From assembly GCF_002995805.1 (NCBI RefSeq), contig NZ_PVXL01000078.1, positions 62,001 through 126,000 on the forward strand: a stretch of DNA of 64,000 nucleotides, in the 5' to 3' direction. This stretch comes from Neomoorella stamsii (lineage in GTDB: Bacteria; Bacillota; DSM-521; Neomoorellales; Neomoorellaceae). The first letter of the stretch is position 1, and each line of letters starts with the position of its first letter. The position numbers were made by a program, and so were the translations under genes. The notes under the pieces were generated by a model, which saw only the letters and a program-made list of their open reading frames with translations, had not been told where the DNA came from and did not search any database. Shown here one piece after another: positions 9,503 to 18,688 of the stretch.

Positions 9503-9757
9503 GGTGGGGATATGTCCCTGCGCCGCTCAGAAGCTCCGCGCCGACAGAACTACGGCTCGGTTCGGACCGTTGCTCGCCGCCTGCGGATTGCCAATGAAAA
9601 GGCTTCCTGCTCCGCTGGCCTAGATCCTTCTATGAGGTCATGCAGTATTCCTCGCCAAGGCACGCTCAGGCGTCCTCGGCAGCGGCAACGGTTACCTCAC
9701 CTCGCCTGTTCTGTTACCGGCGCTCCGCTAATCGCGGCTCCGGGACATATCCCCACC
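9503..9757. mobile_element. MITE-like element with terminal inverted repeats
   Basis: GGTGGGGATATGTCCC at 9503-9518 is the exact reverse complement of 9742-9757, and the match extends inward to about 24 bp with two or three mismatches (GCCGC shared). The 255-bp interior has no credible gene. The right end overlaps the last codons of the PLP enzyme gene, so the element seems to supply its C-terminus and stop. No target-site duplication is obvious. It could also be a large hairpin-forming repeat. Confidence 0.55.
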
Positions 9758-11018
9758 CATAATTGGGCAATTTTAAATCCCCTAGTGCTTTATGCAGGGC
9801 CTCCAGGGAGGGTGCCACCCGGATGGGTTCCCCGGCAGCTTTGATGGCATTGGCCACGTCTTTGAGGCCATTACCGGTTACCAGAACGACTACCCTTTCC
9901 TCCGGCTTAATAATCCCTTCCCGGACGGCTTTGATGAGCCCGGCCGTGCCGGCCACCCCCGCCGGTTCACCGAAAACGCCGCTGGTCCGGCCCAGGACCC
10001 GCATGGCCGCCAGTATTTCTTCATCGCTAACATTAATCATAGTCCCACGGGAATCGCGAACGGCCCGCAGGGCTTTTTCGGGATTGCGGGGTACGCCGAC
10101 GGCAATGCTGTCTGCCAGGGTATTTTCTTCCATAGGACGTACCCTGGTGCCCTCCCGGAAGGCACGGGTAATGGGACAGCAGCCTTCGGCCTGGACCCCC
10201 AGCATCCGCGGCAGCTTCTCAATCCAGCCGGCTTTTTTCAGGTCCACCCAGGCCTTCCAGGCCCCGGCCATGGTGCAGCCATCGCCCACCGAGAGTACTA
10301 CCCAGTCGGGTACTTCCCATTGCAGCTGTTCGGCCACCTCCAGGCAGGCCGTTTTCTTACCTTCCACCAGGTAGGGGTTAATGGCAGCATTGCGGTTATA
10401 CCAGCCGTGCTCCTCTATAGCCGCAGCCGACAGGCGAAAGGCGTCTTCATAGGAGCCCTGGACACTGATGACCGTAGCCCCGAAGATTAATAGCTGGGCC
10501 ACCTTGCCCTGGGGCGCGCGGCCGGGGACAAAGATTACAGCCTTCAGGCCCACGGAAGCCGCGGCCCCCGCCAGGGAGGAAGCGGCATTGCCGGTGGAAG
10601 AACAGGCCACCACCCCGGCCCCTTCGGCCAGGGCCCGGGCCACGGCCACGGCCGAGGGCCGGTCCTTCAGTGAGCCAGTGGGATTAATCCCATCATCTTT
10701 GATGTATAATTCCTTTAAACCCAGCTCGGCCCCCAGTCTCCCGGACCGGTAGAGGGGGCTCCAGCCCACCCTTAAAGGCGGCAGGGGTCCCTCCTGGGCC
10801 ACTGGCAGGAAAGGACGGTAGCGCCACATAGAAGGCTCCCTGTTTCCGGCCAGGCTCTTTTTAGAAATATATTTGTTGATATAGTCATAATCGTATTCCA
10901 CGTCTAAGATACCGTCAGTTGACCCGCAGATGGGGCAGGTATAAAAGCCGGGCCGGGGCTGATAAGTCCGGCTGCAATTAATGCAGCGTAACTGGGTAAT
11001 GTTGGTCACGTAGGTCAT
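9714..11018 (-). CDS. Threonine synthase-like PLP-dependent enzyme
   Basis: A 434-residue fold-type II PLP enzyme with an N-terminal zinc-ribbon (C12, C15, C28, C31), the PLP lysine in GSLKDR at 118, and a Gly-rich SVGDG phosphate loop. It resembles threonine synthase, but the location in a purine/ureide cluster suggests an ammonia-lyase or related role like YgeX (2,3-diaminopropionate ammonia-lyase). The start ATG overlaps the stop of the dehydrogenase gene (ATGA at 11015-11018), so the two are translationally coupled. The last ~14 residues lie inside an inverted-repeat element, so the native C-terminus may have been replaced. Confidence 0.75.
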   Translation of the reverse strand: MTYVTNITQLRCINCSRTYQPRPGFYTCPICGSTDGILDVEYDYDYINKYISKKSLAGNREPSMWRYRPFLPVAQEGPLPPLRVGWSPLYRSGRLGAELGLKELYIKDDGINPTGSLKDRPSAVAVARALAEGAGVVACSSTGNAASSLAGAAASVGLKAVIFVPGRAPQGKVAQLLIFGATVISVQGSYEDAFRLSAAAIEEHGWYNRNAAINPYLVEGKKTACLEVAEQLQWEVPDWVVLSVGDGCTMAGAWKAWVDLKKAGWIEKLPRMLGVQAEGCCPITRAFREGTRVRPMEENTLADSIAVGVPRNPEKALRAVRDSRGTMINVSDEEILAAMRVLGRTSGVFGEPAGVAGTAGLIKAVREGIIKPEERVVVLVTGNGLKDVANAIKAAGEPIRVAPSLEALHKALGDLKLPNYGWGYVPEPRLAERR

Positions 11019-13576
11019 CTCCTTCTATACGGCGTTCCTTCCAGGGGCAACCTCAGGCGTAATTTGCCGTCGCGGCGGTAGTAGGCGCCGGCGACGGCCG
11101 CCGCAGTGGGAATGGTCGCCAGCTCGCCAATGCCCTTGGCGCCATAGGCATAGGGAGTGCCGCCCTTTTCAATCAGGTGCACCTCCATCTGCGGTACCTG
11201 GTGGCTCCGCAAGAGCCCCAGCCTGCCGAGAGTCTGGCGCGCGGGGATACCGTCCTGGAGCGGGAAGTCTTCCGTCAGGGCATATCCCAGGCCCATGACA
11301 ATGCCCCCTTCAATCTGGCCTTCCAGGTTTAAGGGGTTAATGGCCCGGCCCACATCATAGGCAGCCACTACTTTAGCCACCCGGCCCTCCTCATCCAGGA
11401 TGACTACCTGGGTGGCATAGCTGTAGCCGACATGGGTCACAGGGTGCTCCTTGGTTGAATTAACTGGATCAGTGGCGCCGTAGAATTCTCCCTGGAAAAC
11501 CCGGCCCTCCAGGCCGGCAAGGGTATGGCCTTTTAAGGCTTCCGCCAGAGCCGCCGCCGCCCGGCGGGTTGCTTCCCCGGTAAAGAGGCTCTGGCGGGAA
11601 GCCGTCGTGCAGCCGGCATCGGGAGTCCGGGCCGTATCGGCAAGGACGCAGTCAATGAGCGTTGCCGGCAGGCCGGTAGTCTCGGCGACAATCTGGATGA
11701 GGACCGCCTCCAAACCCTGGCCCATGCAGGCCGCCCCGGAATAGATTTTCACCCGTCCCCCTGCAACCGCCAGATTGGCCCGGCCGACATCCCGGGTACC
11801 AACACCGAGGCCGACATTTTTAAAGCCGCAGGCAATGCCGGCGCAGGGGCTGCTTTCAAAGGCTTCCTTGACGGCCAGCAGGGTATCTTTCAGGCCGATG
11901 TCGGCACTGACTACCTGCCTGGTGCCCAGGGTGTCGCCCGGTTCCAGGGCGTTCTGCCAGCGGATCTGCCAGGGGGAAAGGCCGGTAGCAGTTGCCAGGA
12001 GGTTCAGCTGGCTCTCCATGGCAAAGTTGGACTGGGGCACCCCAAAACCGCGGAAGGCCCCGGCCGGCGGGTTATTGGTATAGACGGCCCGGCCGCGGAT
12101 GGTCACGTTGGGGATACGGTAGGGGCCGGTAGCGTGGGTGCAGGCCCGCTCCAGCACCTGGGCCCCCAGGGAAGCATAGGCGCCGGTATCGGCCACCAGG
12201 TCGGCCACCAGGGCTACCAGGTTACCTTCCGCGTCACAGCCGGTGGTCATGGTAATGGTCATGGCATGACGCTTGGGGTGGCAGAGGATACTTTCCCGCC
12301 GGGTCCAGGTGAGCTTCACCGGTTTCTGCGTTGCCCAAGCCAGCAGGGCGGCATGGTGCTGGACGCTCAGGTCCTCTTTGCCGCCAAAAGCGCCGCCGAC
12401 ACACCTGTTAACAACCCGTACCTTTTCCGGTGGTAGGTTCAGGAGAGAAACCAGCTGGGTATGGATCTCGTAAACGCCCTGGGTGCTGGTGTATATCGTC
12501 AGGCCGCCGTCTTCCGGTACTGCCAGGGCGCTCTCCGGCTCCAGGAAGGCGTGTTCCGTAAAGGGCGTGGTATAAGTATTGGTTACCACGTGGGCGCAGG
12601 ACTTTAAGGCTGCCTCAGCGTCACCTTTTTTGACCACCGTTTCGCTTAATAAATTACCTTTGGGGTGCAGGGCCGGCGCCCCCGGCGCCAGGGAGTCTTG
12701 GGGCGAAGTCAGGGGGGGCAATTCTTCATAATCAACTTTAATATAGTCCAGTGCCGCCCGGGCTTCCCGGCTGCTTCTGGCCGCCACCAGGGCCAGGGCA
12801 TCGCCGGCATAGCGGGTTTCCTCACCTACCGCCACCAGTGCCGGCCAGTCTTTAAAGATATGCCCCTGATAGCGTTCTCCCGGGATATCGCCGGCGGTGA
12901 GGACGGCCACTACCCCGGGCTGTTCCTTAGCTGCTGTGACATCAATGGCCTTGACCTTCGCCCGGGCGCAGGGCAGGCGAAAAACGGCGCCGTAAAGCAT
13001 GCCGGGCACCTGCATGTCGTCGACAAAGACGGCTTTGCCCAGGACCTTGGCCGGGGCATCGGGCCGGAAAAAGGCTTTACCCATACCGGCCGGGTCACCT
13101 GCCCGGGGCTCGATCTCGCCCCTTAAAGCGCGGCCGGCCAGGCGTACGGCGGCAATAATCTTCTGGTAACCGGTGCAACGGCAGAGGTGGGCCTTGAAGG
13201 CCTGGCGGATTTCGTCTTCACCCGGGTCCGGCTGCCGGTCGAGGAGGGCTTTGGCTTCCATGACCATCCCCGGCGTGCAGAAGCCGCACTGCACAGCCCC
13301 GGCCGCCGTAAAGGCGAAAGTATAAATCTCCTTTTCTCGCGGGCTCAAGCCCTCGACGGTAATGATCTCCTGGCCGGCGGCCCTGGTGACCGGCGTCCGG
13401 CAAGCCCGGACCGCTTTGCCTCCCAGGAGCACGGTGCAGGCGCCGCAGGTGCCCTCGCCACAGCCATTTTTGGCTCCCGTCAGCCGTAAATCCTCCCGTA
13501 ACACTTCCAGCAAGGTAGCGTCCGGGTGAACATCAACAACCCGCCGCCGGCCATTAACCTGCAATTCCAGACGCAT
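11015..13576 (-). CDS. Xanthine dehydrogenase-type molybdenum hydroxylase, FeS and Mo domains fused
   Basis: An 853-residue fusion. Residues 1-160 form the two [2Fe-2S] domains (C39, C44, C47, C59 and C97, C100, C132, C134). The rest is the molybdopterin-binding subunit, with GGAFGGKE, FRGFG and the C-terminal GIGE holding the catalytic Glu. There is no FAD domain and no FAD-subunit gene nearby, as in E. coli XdhD. The adjacent YqeB/YqeC-type genes suggest a selenium-dependent hydroxylase. It would hydroxylate a purine such as xanthine or hypoxanthine, or run in reverse on urate. Without the FAD subunit the electron partner must be another protein. Confidence 0.88.
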   Translation of the reverse strand: MRLELQVNGRRRVVDVHPDATLLEVLREDLRLTGAKNGCGEGTCGACTVLLGGKAVRACRTPVTRAAGQEIITVEGLSPREKEIYTFAFTAAGAVQCGFCTPGMVMEAKALLDRQPDPGEDEIRQAFKAHLCRCTGYQKIIAAVRLAGRALRGEIEPRAGDPAGMGKAFFRPDAPAKVLGKAVFVDDMQVPGMLYGAVFRLPCARAKVKAIDVTAAKEQPGVVAVLTAGDIPGERYQGHIFKDWPALVAVGEETRYAGDALALVAARSSREARAALDYIKVDYEELPPLTSPQDSLAPGAPALHPKGNLLSETVVKKGDAEAALKSCAHVVTNTYTTPFTEHAFLEPESALAVPEDGGLTIYTSTQGVYEIHTQLVSLLNLPPEKVRVVNRCVGGAFGGKEDLSVQHHAALLAWATQKPVKLTWTRRESILCHPKRHAMTITMTTGCDAEGNLVALVADLVADTGAYASLGAQVLERACTHATGPYRIPNVTIRGRAVYTNNPPAGAFRGFGVPQSNFAMESQLNLLATATGLSPWQIRWQNALEPGDTLGTRQVVSADIGLKDTLLAVKEAFESSPCAGIACGFKNVGLGVGTRDVGRANLAVAGGRVKIYSGAACMGQGLEAVLIQIVAETTGLPATLIDCVLADTARTPDAGCTTASRQSLFTGEATRRAAAALAEALKGHTLAGLEGRVFQGEFYGATDPVNSTKEHPVTHVGYSYATQVVILDEEGRVAKVVAAYDVGRAINPLNLEGQIEGGIVMGLGYALTEDFPLQDGIPARQTLGRLGLLRSHQVPQMEVHLIEKGGTPYAYGAKGIGELATIPTAAAVAGAYYRRDGKLRLRLPLEGTPYRRR

Positions 13577-13664
13577 GCCGTTCCCCCCGTTAGCTGATTT
13601 TACTGGCAGCAGTTAGCGAGCAACTTTGCCAGGCGCAGTTCCCCTGGCTGTGGGGCCCTGGGAA

Positions 13665-15023
13665 TCAGCGCATTTCTTTTATTTTAGCGTCGTAATATTC
13701 AATTTTGGCGTACTCGTCATCCCAGAAAGAGGGGCTCTTCATGGCGTCTAGGTATTCTCTGGTGTACCCAAAGGGCAACCAGTCTTTCTCCTTCTGCTGG
13801 AAGAGCCGCTCCTTGGCTTCCGGCCTGCGGGTGTCCATAATATAATGGGTATGGGCCTTGAGGAAGATATCTTTAAACCAGCGTTCAAGGACAAAGTCCT
13901 CAATTTCCAGGGTCCGCTGGGCCAGGTTCTCCAGCACGGAAGGGTAGCGGTCAAAACCGTCGGTGGCAATGGTCACCACGTTATCGCCGGGGCCCAGGCG
14001 TAAGAATTTGGCCATCTTAATGGCACCCAGGATGTTGCAAATGCCGGAAGGACCGAAGTTATCGCGTAAGGCCAGGGCATCGGCTTCTTTCACACCATTC
14101 TTGATCAGGACTTCGGTACCATCCTGGAGGACCTTCAAGCCGCGGACGGTATCTTCATCGTGGATGAGGACAATAAAGTCGGTATTGAGGACGTTGTGGA
14201 TGAGGGTGCACATCTTGTCGCCGATACCCTCAATACGGTGCTGGCCGCGGCCCCCGTTATACAGGGTAGAACACTCATAGGGCTCCAGGGCCGCCACTTT
14301 ACATTCCGGGAAAGCCTTTTTAATCTGGTCGCCAGCACCCAGCGTCCCCGCCGAGCCGGGGGCCGAAGTAAAGCAGGCGATACGGCCGTTACCGATACCC
14401 TGGACGGCCTCAATGGCGGCATTACCGGTAACATGGCGATGGAAGCGGTAGTTGGGCAGCAGTTCAAACTGGGCCAAGGCAAAGTTTCTGGGGTCCTTTT
14501 TCAGTTCATAGGTTCGCTGCAGGGTTAAAATAACGTCGGACTCCGTGCCGGGAGTGAGGTCCAGCTCGCCGCCGTACTTGCGGATGCGTTCATAACGTTC
14601 CTTGCTCATGTTATCGGGCATAATGACTACCGCCCGGAAGCCCAGGAGTTTGCAGATATAGGCCACACCAATGCCGAAATTGCCCGTTGAAGGTCCCAGG
14701 ATGGTATGTTCACCGGGCTTGATGACGCCGTCAACGCAGCCTTCAATCAAGGTAGCGTAAGCCGGTCCCACCTTGTGAGAGCCGGAAGGGAAACCCCGGC
14801 CCAGGAGGACGACGATATTGGCGTCCACACCCGTTACTTCCGGGGGCAGGACCATTTTCCGCACCTGGTTGTTTTCGTCTTTCCAGGTGATGTTGAAGAG
14901 GTTAATGGGGTCCAGCTCATCCTCCTTGAGGGCTTTTAAGGCCCGCTGCCTTATTGCCGGGTCAATTTGCGAAGGGTCGCACATCTCCGTGAAGGTCGGG
15001 CCAAAGGGAATTTTACCCGCCAT
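13665..15023 (-). CDS. Cysteine synthase-like fold-II PLP enzyme
   Basis: A 452-residue PLP enzyme. The Schiff-base Lys is K84 in GSHKVG, and GPSTGNFG is the substrate-binding loop of cysteine synthase/threonine deaminase relatives. A C-terminal extension of about 100 residues rich in charged and aromatic residues is longer than in CysK. It is a second, different PLP lyase in the purine island. A beta-elimination or ammonia-lyase role in ureide or diaminopropionate turnover is possible; the specific reaction is unknown. ATG start with GGAGGG upstream. A terminator hairpin lies upstream at about 15107-15147, so it probably has its own promoter. Confidence 0.7.
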   Translation of the reverse strand: MAGKIPFGPTFTEMCDPSQIDPAIRQRALKALKEDELDPINLFNITWKDENNQVRKMVLPPEVTGVDANIVVLLGRGFPSGSHKVGPAYATLIEGCVDGVIKPGEHTILGPSTGNFGIGVAYICKLLGFRAVVIMPDNMSKERYERIRKYGGELDLTPGTESDVILTLQRTYELKKDPRNFALAQFELLPNYRFHRHVTGNAAIEAVQGIGNGRIACFTSAPGSAGTLGAGDQIKKAFPECKVAALEPYECSTLYNGGRGQHRIEGIGDKMCTLIHNVLNTDFIVLIHDEDTVRGLKVLQDGTEVLIKNGVKEADALALRDNFGPSGICNILGAIKMAKFLRLGPGDNVVTIATDGFDRYPSVLENLAQRTLEIEDFVLERWFKDIFLKAHTHYIMDTRRPEAKERLFQQKEKDWLPFGYTREYLDAMKSPSFWDDEYAKIEYYDAKIKEMR

Positions 15024-15105
15024 ATGGATCCCTCCAGTTAAATGTAATATTATTGAGTGCTAAAAACTTCACCCACACTTATTGTATAGTTCGACGTATA
15101 AAAAA

Positions 15106-15147
15106 TAAACCCTCCTTTTCTAGCTAAAAAAGGAAGGTTTTATTTTA
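15106..15147. terminator. Bidirectional terminator
   Basis: A long imperfect AT/GC stem (AAACCCTCCTTTT against AAAAGGAAGGTTT) is flanked by A-run and T-run on both sides. It lies just after the YutG-like gene on the minus strand. Confidence 0.7.
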
Positions 15148-15169
15148 CCGATTTTTATCTTTTTCAACC

Positions 15170-15697
15170 TCACTTAAGCAGCCCGTCCCGGTCGCGGTGG
15201 GCCAGGCGGGAGGAGGCTGCGGCGGCGATGGCAGCCACCAGGTCGTCGAGAAAGGTGTTGACCTTCTCGTTTTTCTTACTATTGACCACGCCAATGATGC
15301 CCGGCTTGACCTTGTCCAGGTAACCGAAGTTGGTAAAACCGATGGAACCGTAAATATTAACAATGCTCAAGGCCATAACCTCGTCAATGCCGTAGAGGCC
15401 GTCATCATTACGCAGCATGGTAGCCAGGGGCTCGGCCAGTTGCCCCTTTTCAGCCAGCTCATCAATGGCTATACCGGTTAAGATGGCATTCTGGACCTCC
15501 CGCTTTTCTAGTACCCGCTCAACGCTCTCGCGGCAGGCGGCCATGGTCAGGTCACGGATATACTTTTGCTGGACTTCATATACCAGGCGGGCAATATCTT
15601 CTAATGTTACCCCCCGCCGCTCCAGCCAGGCTATGACTAGCTGCTTGAGCAACAGGGAACCAGCATATTGATTCTCCTTTGGTTGCGCCACACTCAC
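15170..15697 (-). CDS. PgpA/YutG-family protein
   Basis: A 175-residue protein resembling the YutG branch of the phosphatidylglycerophosphatase A family. Characteristic pieces are the DGLYGIDEVMAL stretch, the GSIGFTNFGYLD turn and a C-terminal DDLVAAIAAA helix. The family dephosphorylates phosphatidylglycerophosphate or has a less clear role in the B. subtilis-type proteins. It is not obviously linked to purine metabolism although it lies inside that island. GTG start with GGGGGA upstream, terminator directly behind. Confidence 0.7.
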   Translation of the reverse strand: MSVAQPKENQYAGSLLLKQLVIAWLERRGVTLEDIARLVYEVQQKYIRDLTMAACRESVERVLEKREVQNAILTGIAIDELAEKGQLAEPLATMLRNDDGLYGIDEVMALSIVNIYGSIGFTNFGYLDKVKPGIIGVVNSKKNEKVNTFLDDLVAAIAAAASSRLAHRDRDGLLK

Positions 15698-15729
15698 TTC
15701 TTCTGTCCCCCTTGCAATAAGAAGTAACC

Positions 15730-16545
15730 CTATTCTAACATAAGTTTATTTTCCGGGGAAGAGGTGAGGTGTAATATGGCCTCCAAAACCCCGCCAGCGA
15801 TGGCCCGGGCTTTATCGGAAATGGTGAAACAGTAATCCCGTTCACCGCGGGGGTCGATGTCGCCAACCTTCATTCCTCTGGTGACTTCTAACTCATCATG
15901 AAGAATCCCCCGCAGTACGCCGCTGATCCGCGCTGGTATGGGCACGCCGTCAACCATGGCCACCGTTTCGCCGGCAGTCACCGGGTCGCCGATGGCCTTG
16001 CAGCCCTTAAAGATACCATTAGCCGGCGCCCTTAAGACCCTTTCTTCGGTATAGCCCATAACTTCGCCCGGGATGCCGGTATTGGCCAGGGCTGCGCCCT
16101 GCCAGATGACCCGGCCGAGATAATGGCCGCGCCTAGTTTCCACTACAGCATGGGCGTCCCGCCCGGCCGTAAAACCCGGCCCCAGGGCGATGACAATGGG
16201 GGCCAGATCTATACTTGTCCCCAGGTTAGTCTTAGCCAGGATGGCATCCACGACTATTTGTGGCTGGAGGGCCGTAATAACCCCGGCCGGGGGATCAACC
16301 AGGACGGCAATTTCTCCCTGCAGGGCTTTCGTCAGGGCCTCCTCCGGGCCGGCCACCAGGCGGGCGGTAACCCCCTCTACAGTAATGGCGCCGGTATAAA
16401 CCGCTTCCGCGAAGGCCACGGCCCGGCGGATTACCGTGGGCCGGGCTATCTCTGTCATGATTACCGGAAAACCTGCTTGATGGAGACGGTGGGCCACACC
16501 GCTGGCCAGGTCCCCCGCCCCTTTGATGACTACCAGATTTCGCAC
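15730..16545 (-). CDS. yqeB: YqeB-family selenium-dependent molybdenum hydroxylase maturation protein
   Basis: About 271 residues beginning with a Rossmann-like IKGAGDLASG loop, typical of the EF2563/YqeB family that accompanies selenium-dependent Mo hydroxylases. The open frame reaches 16608, but the GTG at 16545 has a clear GGGAGGGG seven bases upstream and gives the family's usual length. The protein is thought to help build or insert the sulfurated/selenated Mo cofactor; its chemistry is not established. It lies between the dehydrogenase and the YqeC-MocA gene, as in other clusters of this type. Confidence 0.85.
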   Translation of the reverse strand: MRNLVVIKGAGDLASGVAHRLHQAGFPVIMTEIARPTVIRRAVAFAEAVYTGAITVEGVTARLVAGPEEALTKALQGEIAVLVDPPAGVITALQPQIVVDAILAKTNLGTSIDLAPIVIALGPGFTAGRDAHAVVETRRGHYLGRVIWQGAALANTGIPGEVMGYTEERVLRAPANGIFKGCKAIGDPVTAGETVAMVDGVPIPARISGVLRGILHDELEVTRGMKVGDIDPRGERDYCFTISDKARAIAGGVLEAILHLTSSPENKLMLE

Positions 16546-16705
16546 TTTCCTGCCCCTCCCCTGACAAAGCCTGCGGCAGATTTGCTCATCCGGAAACAGC
16601 TCTTTCATAAACTGGCTTTGTTTGCGCTCACTCTCTGGTTATACCCCGTCAATAAGTTATTACCATTTAATTATATTGTACATAAGGCCGCTATTCTGGC
16701 AAGGT

Positions 16706-18064
16706 TTATTTTCCCTCCAGCCAGGTCTGGTAATCGATGGGGGTATCGATATCTTTTAAAATTCCCGGGCAGTCAACTGCCACCGTTAGAACTTCCTCCG
16801 GGTGAGCCCGGATAATCTCCCTGGCTCCCACATCCCCCTGCAGGACCAGGATTTCCGGCCAGAGATCGCGGTCAATGAGGACAGGATTGCCCCGCCGTCC
16901 CTGATAAACGGGAACAATAATTTTCTTCCCTTCCTGCTGGTAAGCTCCGGCCAGCCTGGTTATGACGTCCGGGGTAACTCCCGGCTGATCGGCCAGGACA
17001 AAAAGGGCGACCCGGCTTTCCGGCCCCAAGGCGGCCAGCCCGGCCTTCAGGGAGGTGCTGAGGCCCTGGCGGTAGCCGGGGTTGTAAGCAATATTGGCCG
17101 CTAAACCCTCCAGGGCGGCAGCCACCCTACCGGCCTCATGACCCAGGACCACGACGACATTCCCCGGCACGGCTGCCAGGGCTGTTGCCACTGCTTGGCG
17201 CACCATGGGCTGGCCGGCGATTGACAATAGCTGCTTGCCGCCACCAAAGCGCTCCCCGGCCCCGGCGGCCAGGACAATAACTCCCACCGGTCCGGGCCGG
17301 ACTGCCTGTCCCAGGAATACCTGGCGCACCGGCGCCGGGGTGGCCACCGCGCCCAGGACAACCTTCTCGCCACCGGCAGCAAGGATGGCCCCGGCTACAG
17401 CCCTACCCGCCCGCAGCAGTTCATAATCTTCAGCCTGATTTAACAAAACCACCCACCGCGCTGCCGGCGGCACCCCTTTGCGCCCGCCGTGAGGATGGGC
17501 CAGGACCCGGGCCACATCATGCGCTGTCACCAGGGAGCCTTCTTCTCGTCCCAGCAACCCGGCCACCAGCCGGGGGCGGTGGACAAAAGGGGCGGCCAAG
17601 GGCCGCCCCAGCACCGGCAGGCCAGCTACCGTCACTACCAGGGTTGTCACCGGCGGGATGACCGGTTCGTGACCCGCCGGGGCCTTGAGGAGGGCGCCTG
17701 CGGCTCCATCGCCCTCCAGCAACAGGTAATCAATATTAAGATGGCTCAGCGCGGCTACTGCTGCCGCGTCCAGGCCCGTAACCTTACCCTGCCTGGTAAC
17801 GCCGGACCCACAGGTGACTAGATTCTCCCTTTTTAGACCGGCAGCCACACCTGCTGCCAGGCTGGCGGTATCGCTGGTAATAACCGGTTCCGCCAGTTGC
17901 CGGAGCTGGCTTAACAGCATTTTTGTGGTAGGGGCAACAACCACCCGTCGCCCCATGGCTGCCAGTTCGCGGGCCAGACAAATAAGGGCTGAAGTTTTAC
18001 CCCCTGCCCCGACAACAGTGATGATTTCTTTGGCCTGCAACCCCAGGGCCTGGTATAAGCGCAT
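16706..18064 (-). CDS. YqeC-MocA fusion: Se-Mo hydroxylase accessory and molybdopterin cytidylyltransferase-like protein
   Basis: A 452-residue two-domain protein. The first ~240 residues are YqeC-like, opening with a P-loop GAGGKTS, as in the putative selenium-dependent hydroxylase accessory protein. The second half (about 250-452) is a MobA/MocA-type nucleotidyltransferase with the signature LAAGAGERFGGGK and FVLADQPG. E. coli has these as separate genes (yqeC and mocA). The product would make molybdopterin cytosine dinucleotide and hand it to the hydroxylase. ATG 18064 is chosen because GGAGG precedes it by seven bases. Confidence 0.85.
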   Translation of the reverse strand: MRLYQALGLQAKEIITVVGAGGKTSALICLARELAAMGRRVVVAPTTKMLLSQLRQLAEPVITSDTASLAAGVAAGLKRENLVTCGSGVTRQGKVTGLDAAAVAALSHLNIDYLLLEGDGAAGALLKAPAGHEPVIPPVTTLVVTVAGLPVLGRPLAAPFVHRPRLVAGLLGREEGSLVTAHDVARVLAHPHGGRKGVPPAARWVVLLNQAEDYELLRAGRAVAGAILAAGGEKVVLGAVATPAPVRQVFLGQAVRPGPVGVIVLAAGAGERFGGGKQLLSIAGQPMVRQAVATALAAVPGNVVVVLGHEAGRVAAALEGLAANIAYNPGYRQGLSTSLKAGLAALGPESRVALFVLADQPGVTPDVITRLAGAYQQEGKKIIVPVYQGRRGNPVLIDRDLWPEILVLQGDVGAREIIRAHPEEVLTVAVDCPGILKDIDTPIDYQTWLEGK

Positions 18065-18148
18065 CAAAAATCCTCCGAAAACAGCACTTTTCATAACCCG
18101 GTATTTTACATAATACACCGGTAAGGGCGCCAGCCCCCATAAGGGACT

Positions 18149-18685
18149 CTAGAACTGGGGTGGCGTAATGGCCGAAATAAAGACCAGGTCTTCGTTACCG
18201 GCACTCCACAGTTTGTGGGGGATGGAGGCGTAATAGTAGATGCTATCTCCCGCTTCCAGCCGGTAGACTTCCCCGCCGATATCGATTTCCATAATCCCCT
18301 CAAGGACGACAATGCACTCTTCTCCCGGGTGCGCCAGGGGCTCGTCACAGCTGGCCGCTCCCGGCTCAAGGCGGGCCATCATCACTTCCATCTTACGGTT
18401 TAAATCCGGTGACAATAGCTCATAGGTCAAATGGGACTGGGGGAAGCGTAGCACCTTCCGCTGGTCTTTCCGGACTACCGGGCTGTGGTCTTCATGGTTT
18501 AACAAGAAATAAAAAATGGGGATATCCAGGGCTTCGGCGATTTTGCGTAAAGAAGTAATGGAGGGATCGGCCAGGTCCCGTTCCACCTGACTTAAAAAAC
18601 TGGAAGTGAGGCCCGTCTTTTCCGCTACATCCTTGAGGCTCATGCCCCGCTCCCGGCGTAAGTTGCGTATCTTTTCTCCAAGCAC
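18149..18685 (-). CDS. XRE-family regulator with C-terminal cupin
   Basis: A 178-residue regulator with a lambda-repressor-type helix-turn-helix at residues 1-60 (SLKDVAEKTGLTSSFLSQVE) and a cupin sensor domain at about 105-175 (HPGEECIVVLEG). This class often senses a small metabolite and controls adjacent catabolic genes. The GTG start lies one codon after the XdhC-like gene's stop and uses a GGGAGGG site within that gene's end. It is the best candidate for a local regulator of the purine island. Confidence 0.85.
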   Translation of the reverse strand: MLGEKIRNLRRERGMSLKDVAEKTGLTSSFLSQVERDLADPSITSLRKIAEALDIPIFYFLLNHEDHSPVVRKDQRKVLRFPQSHLTYELLSPDLNRKMEVMMARLEPGAASCDEPLAHPGEECIVVLEGIMEIDIGGEVYRLEAGDSIYYYASIPHKLWSAGNEDLVFISAITPPQF

Positions 18686-18688
18686 TCT

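Noticed and set aside
9792..10490. 232-codon plus-strand open frame over the threonine synthase-like gene
   Set aside because: Mirror frame of a real coding sequence, Pro/Gly/Ala-rich with no recognisable domain.
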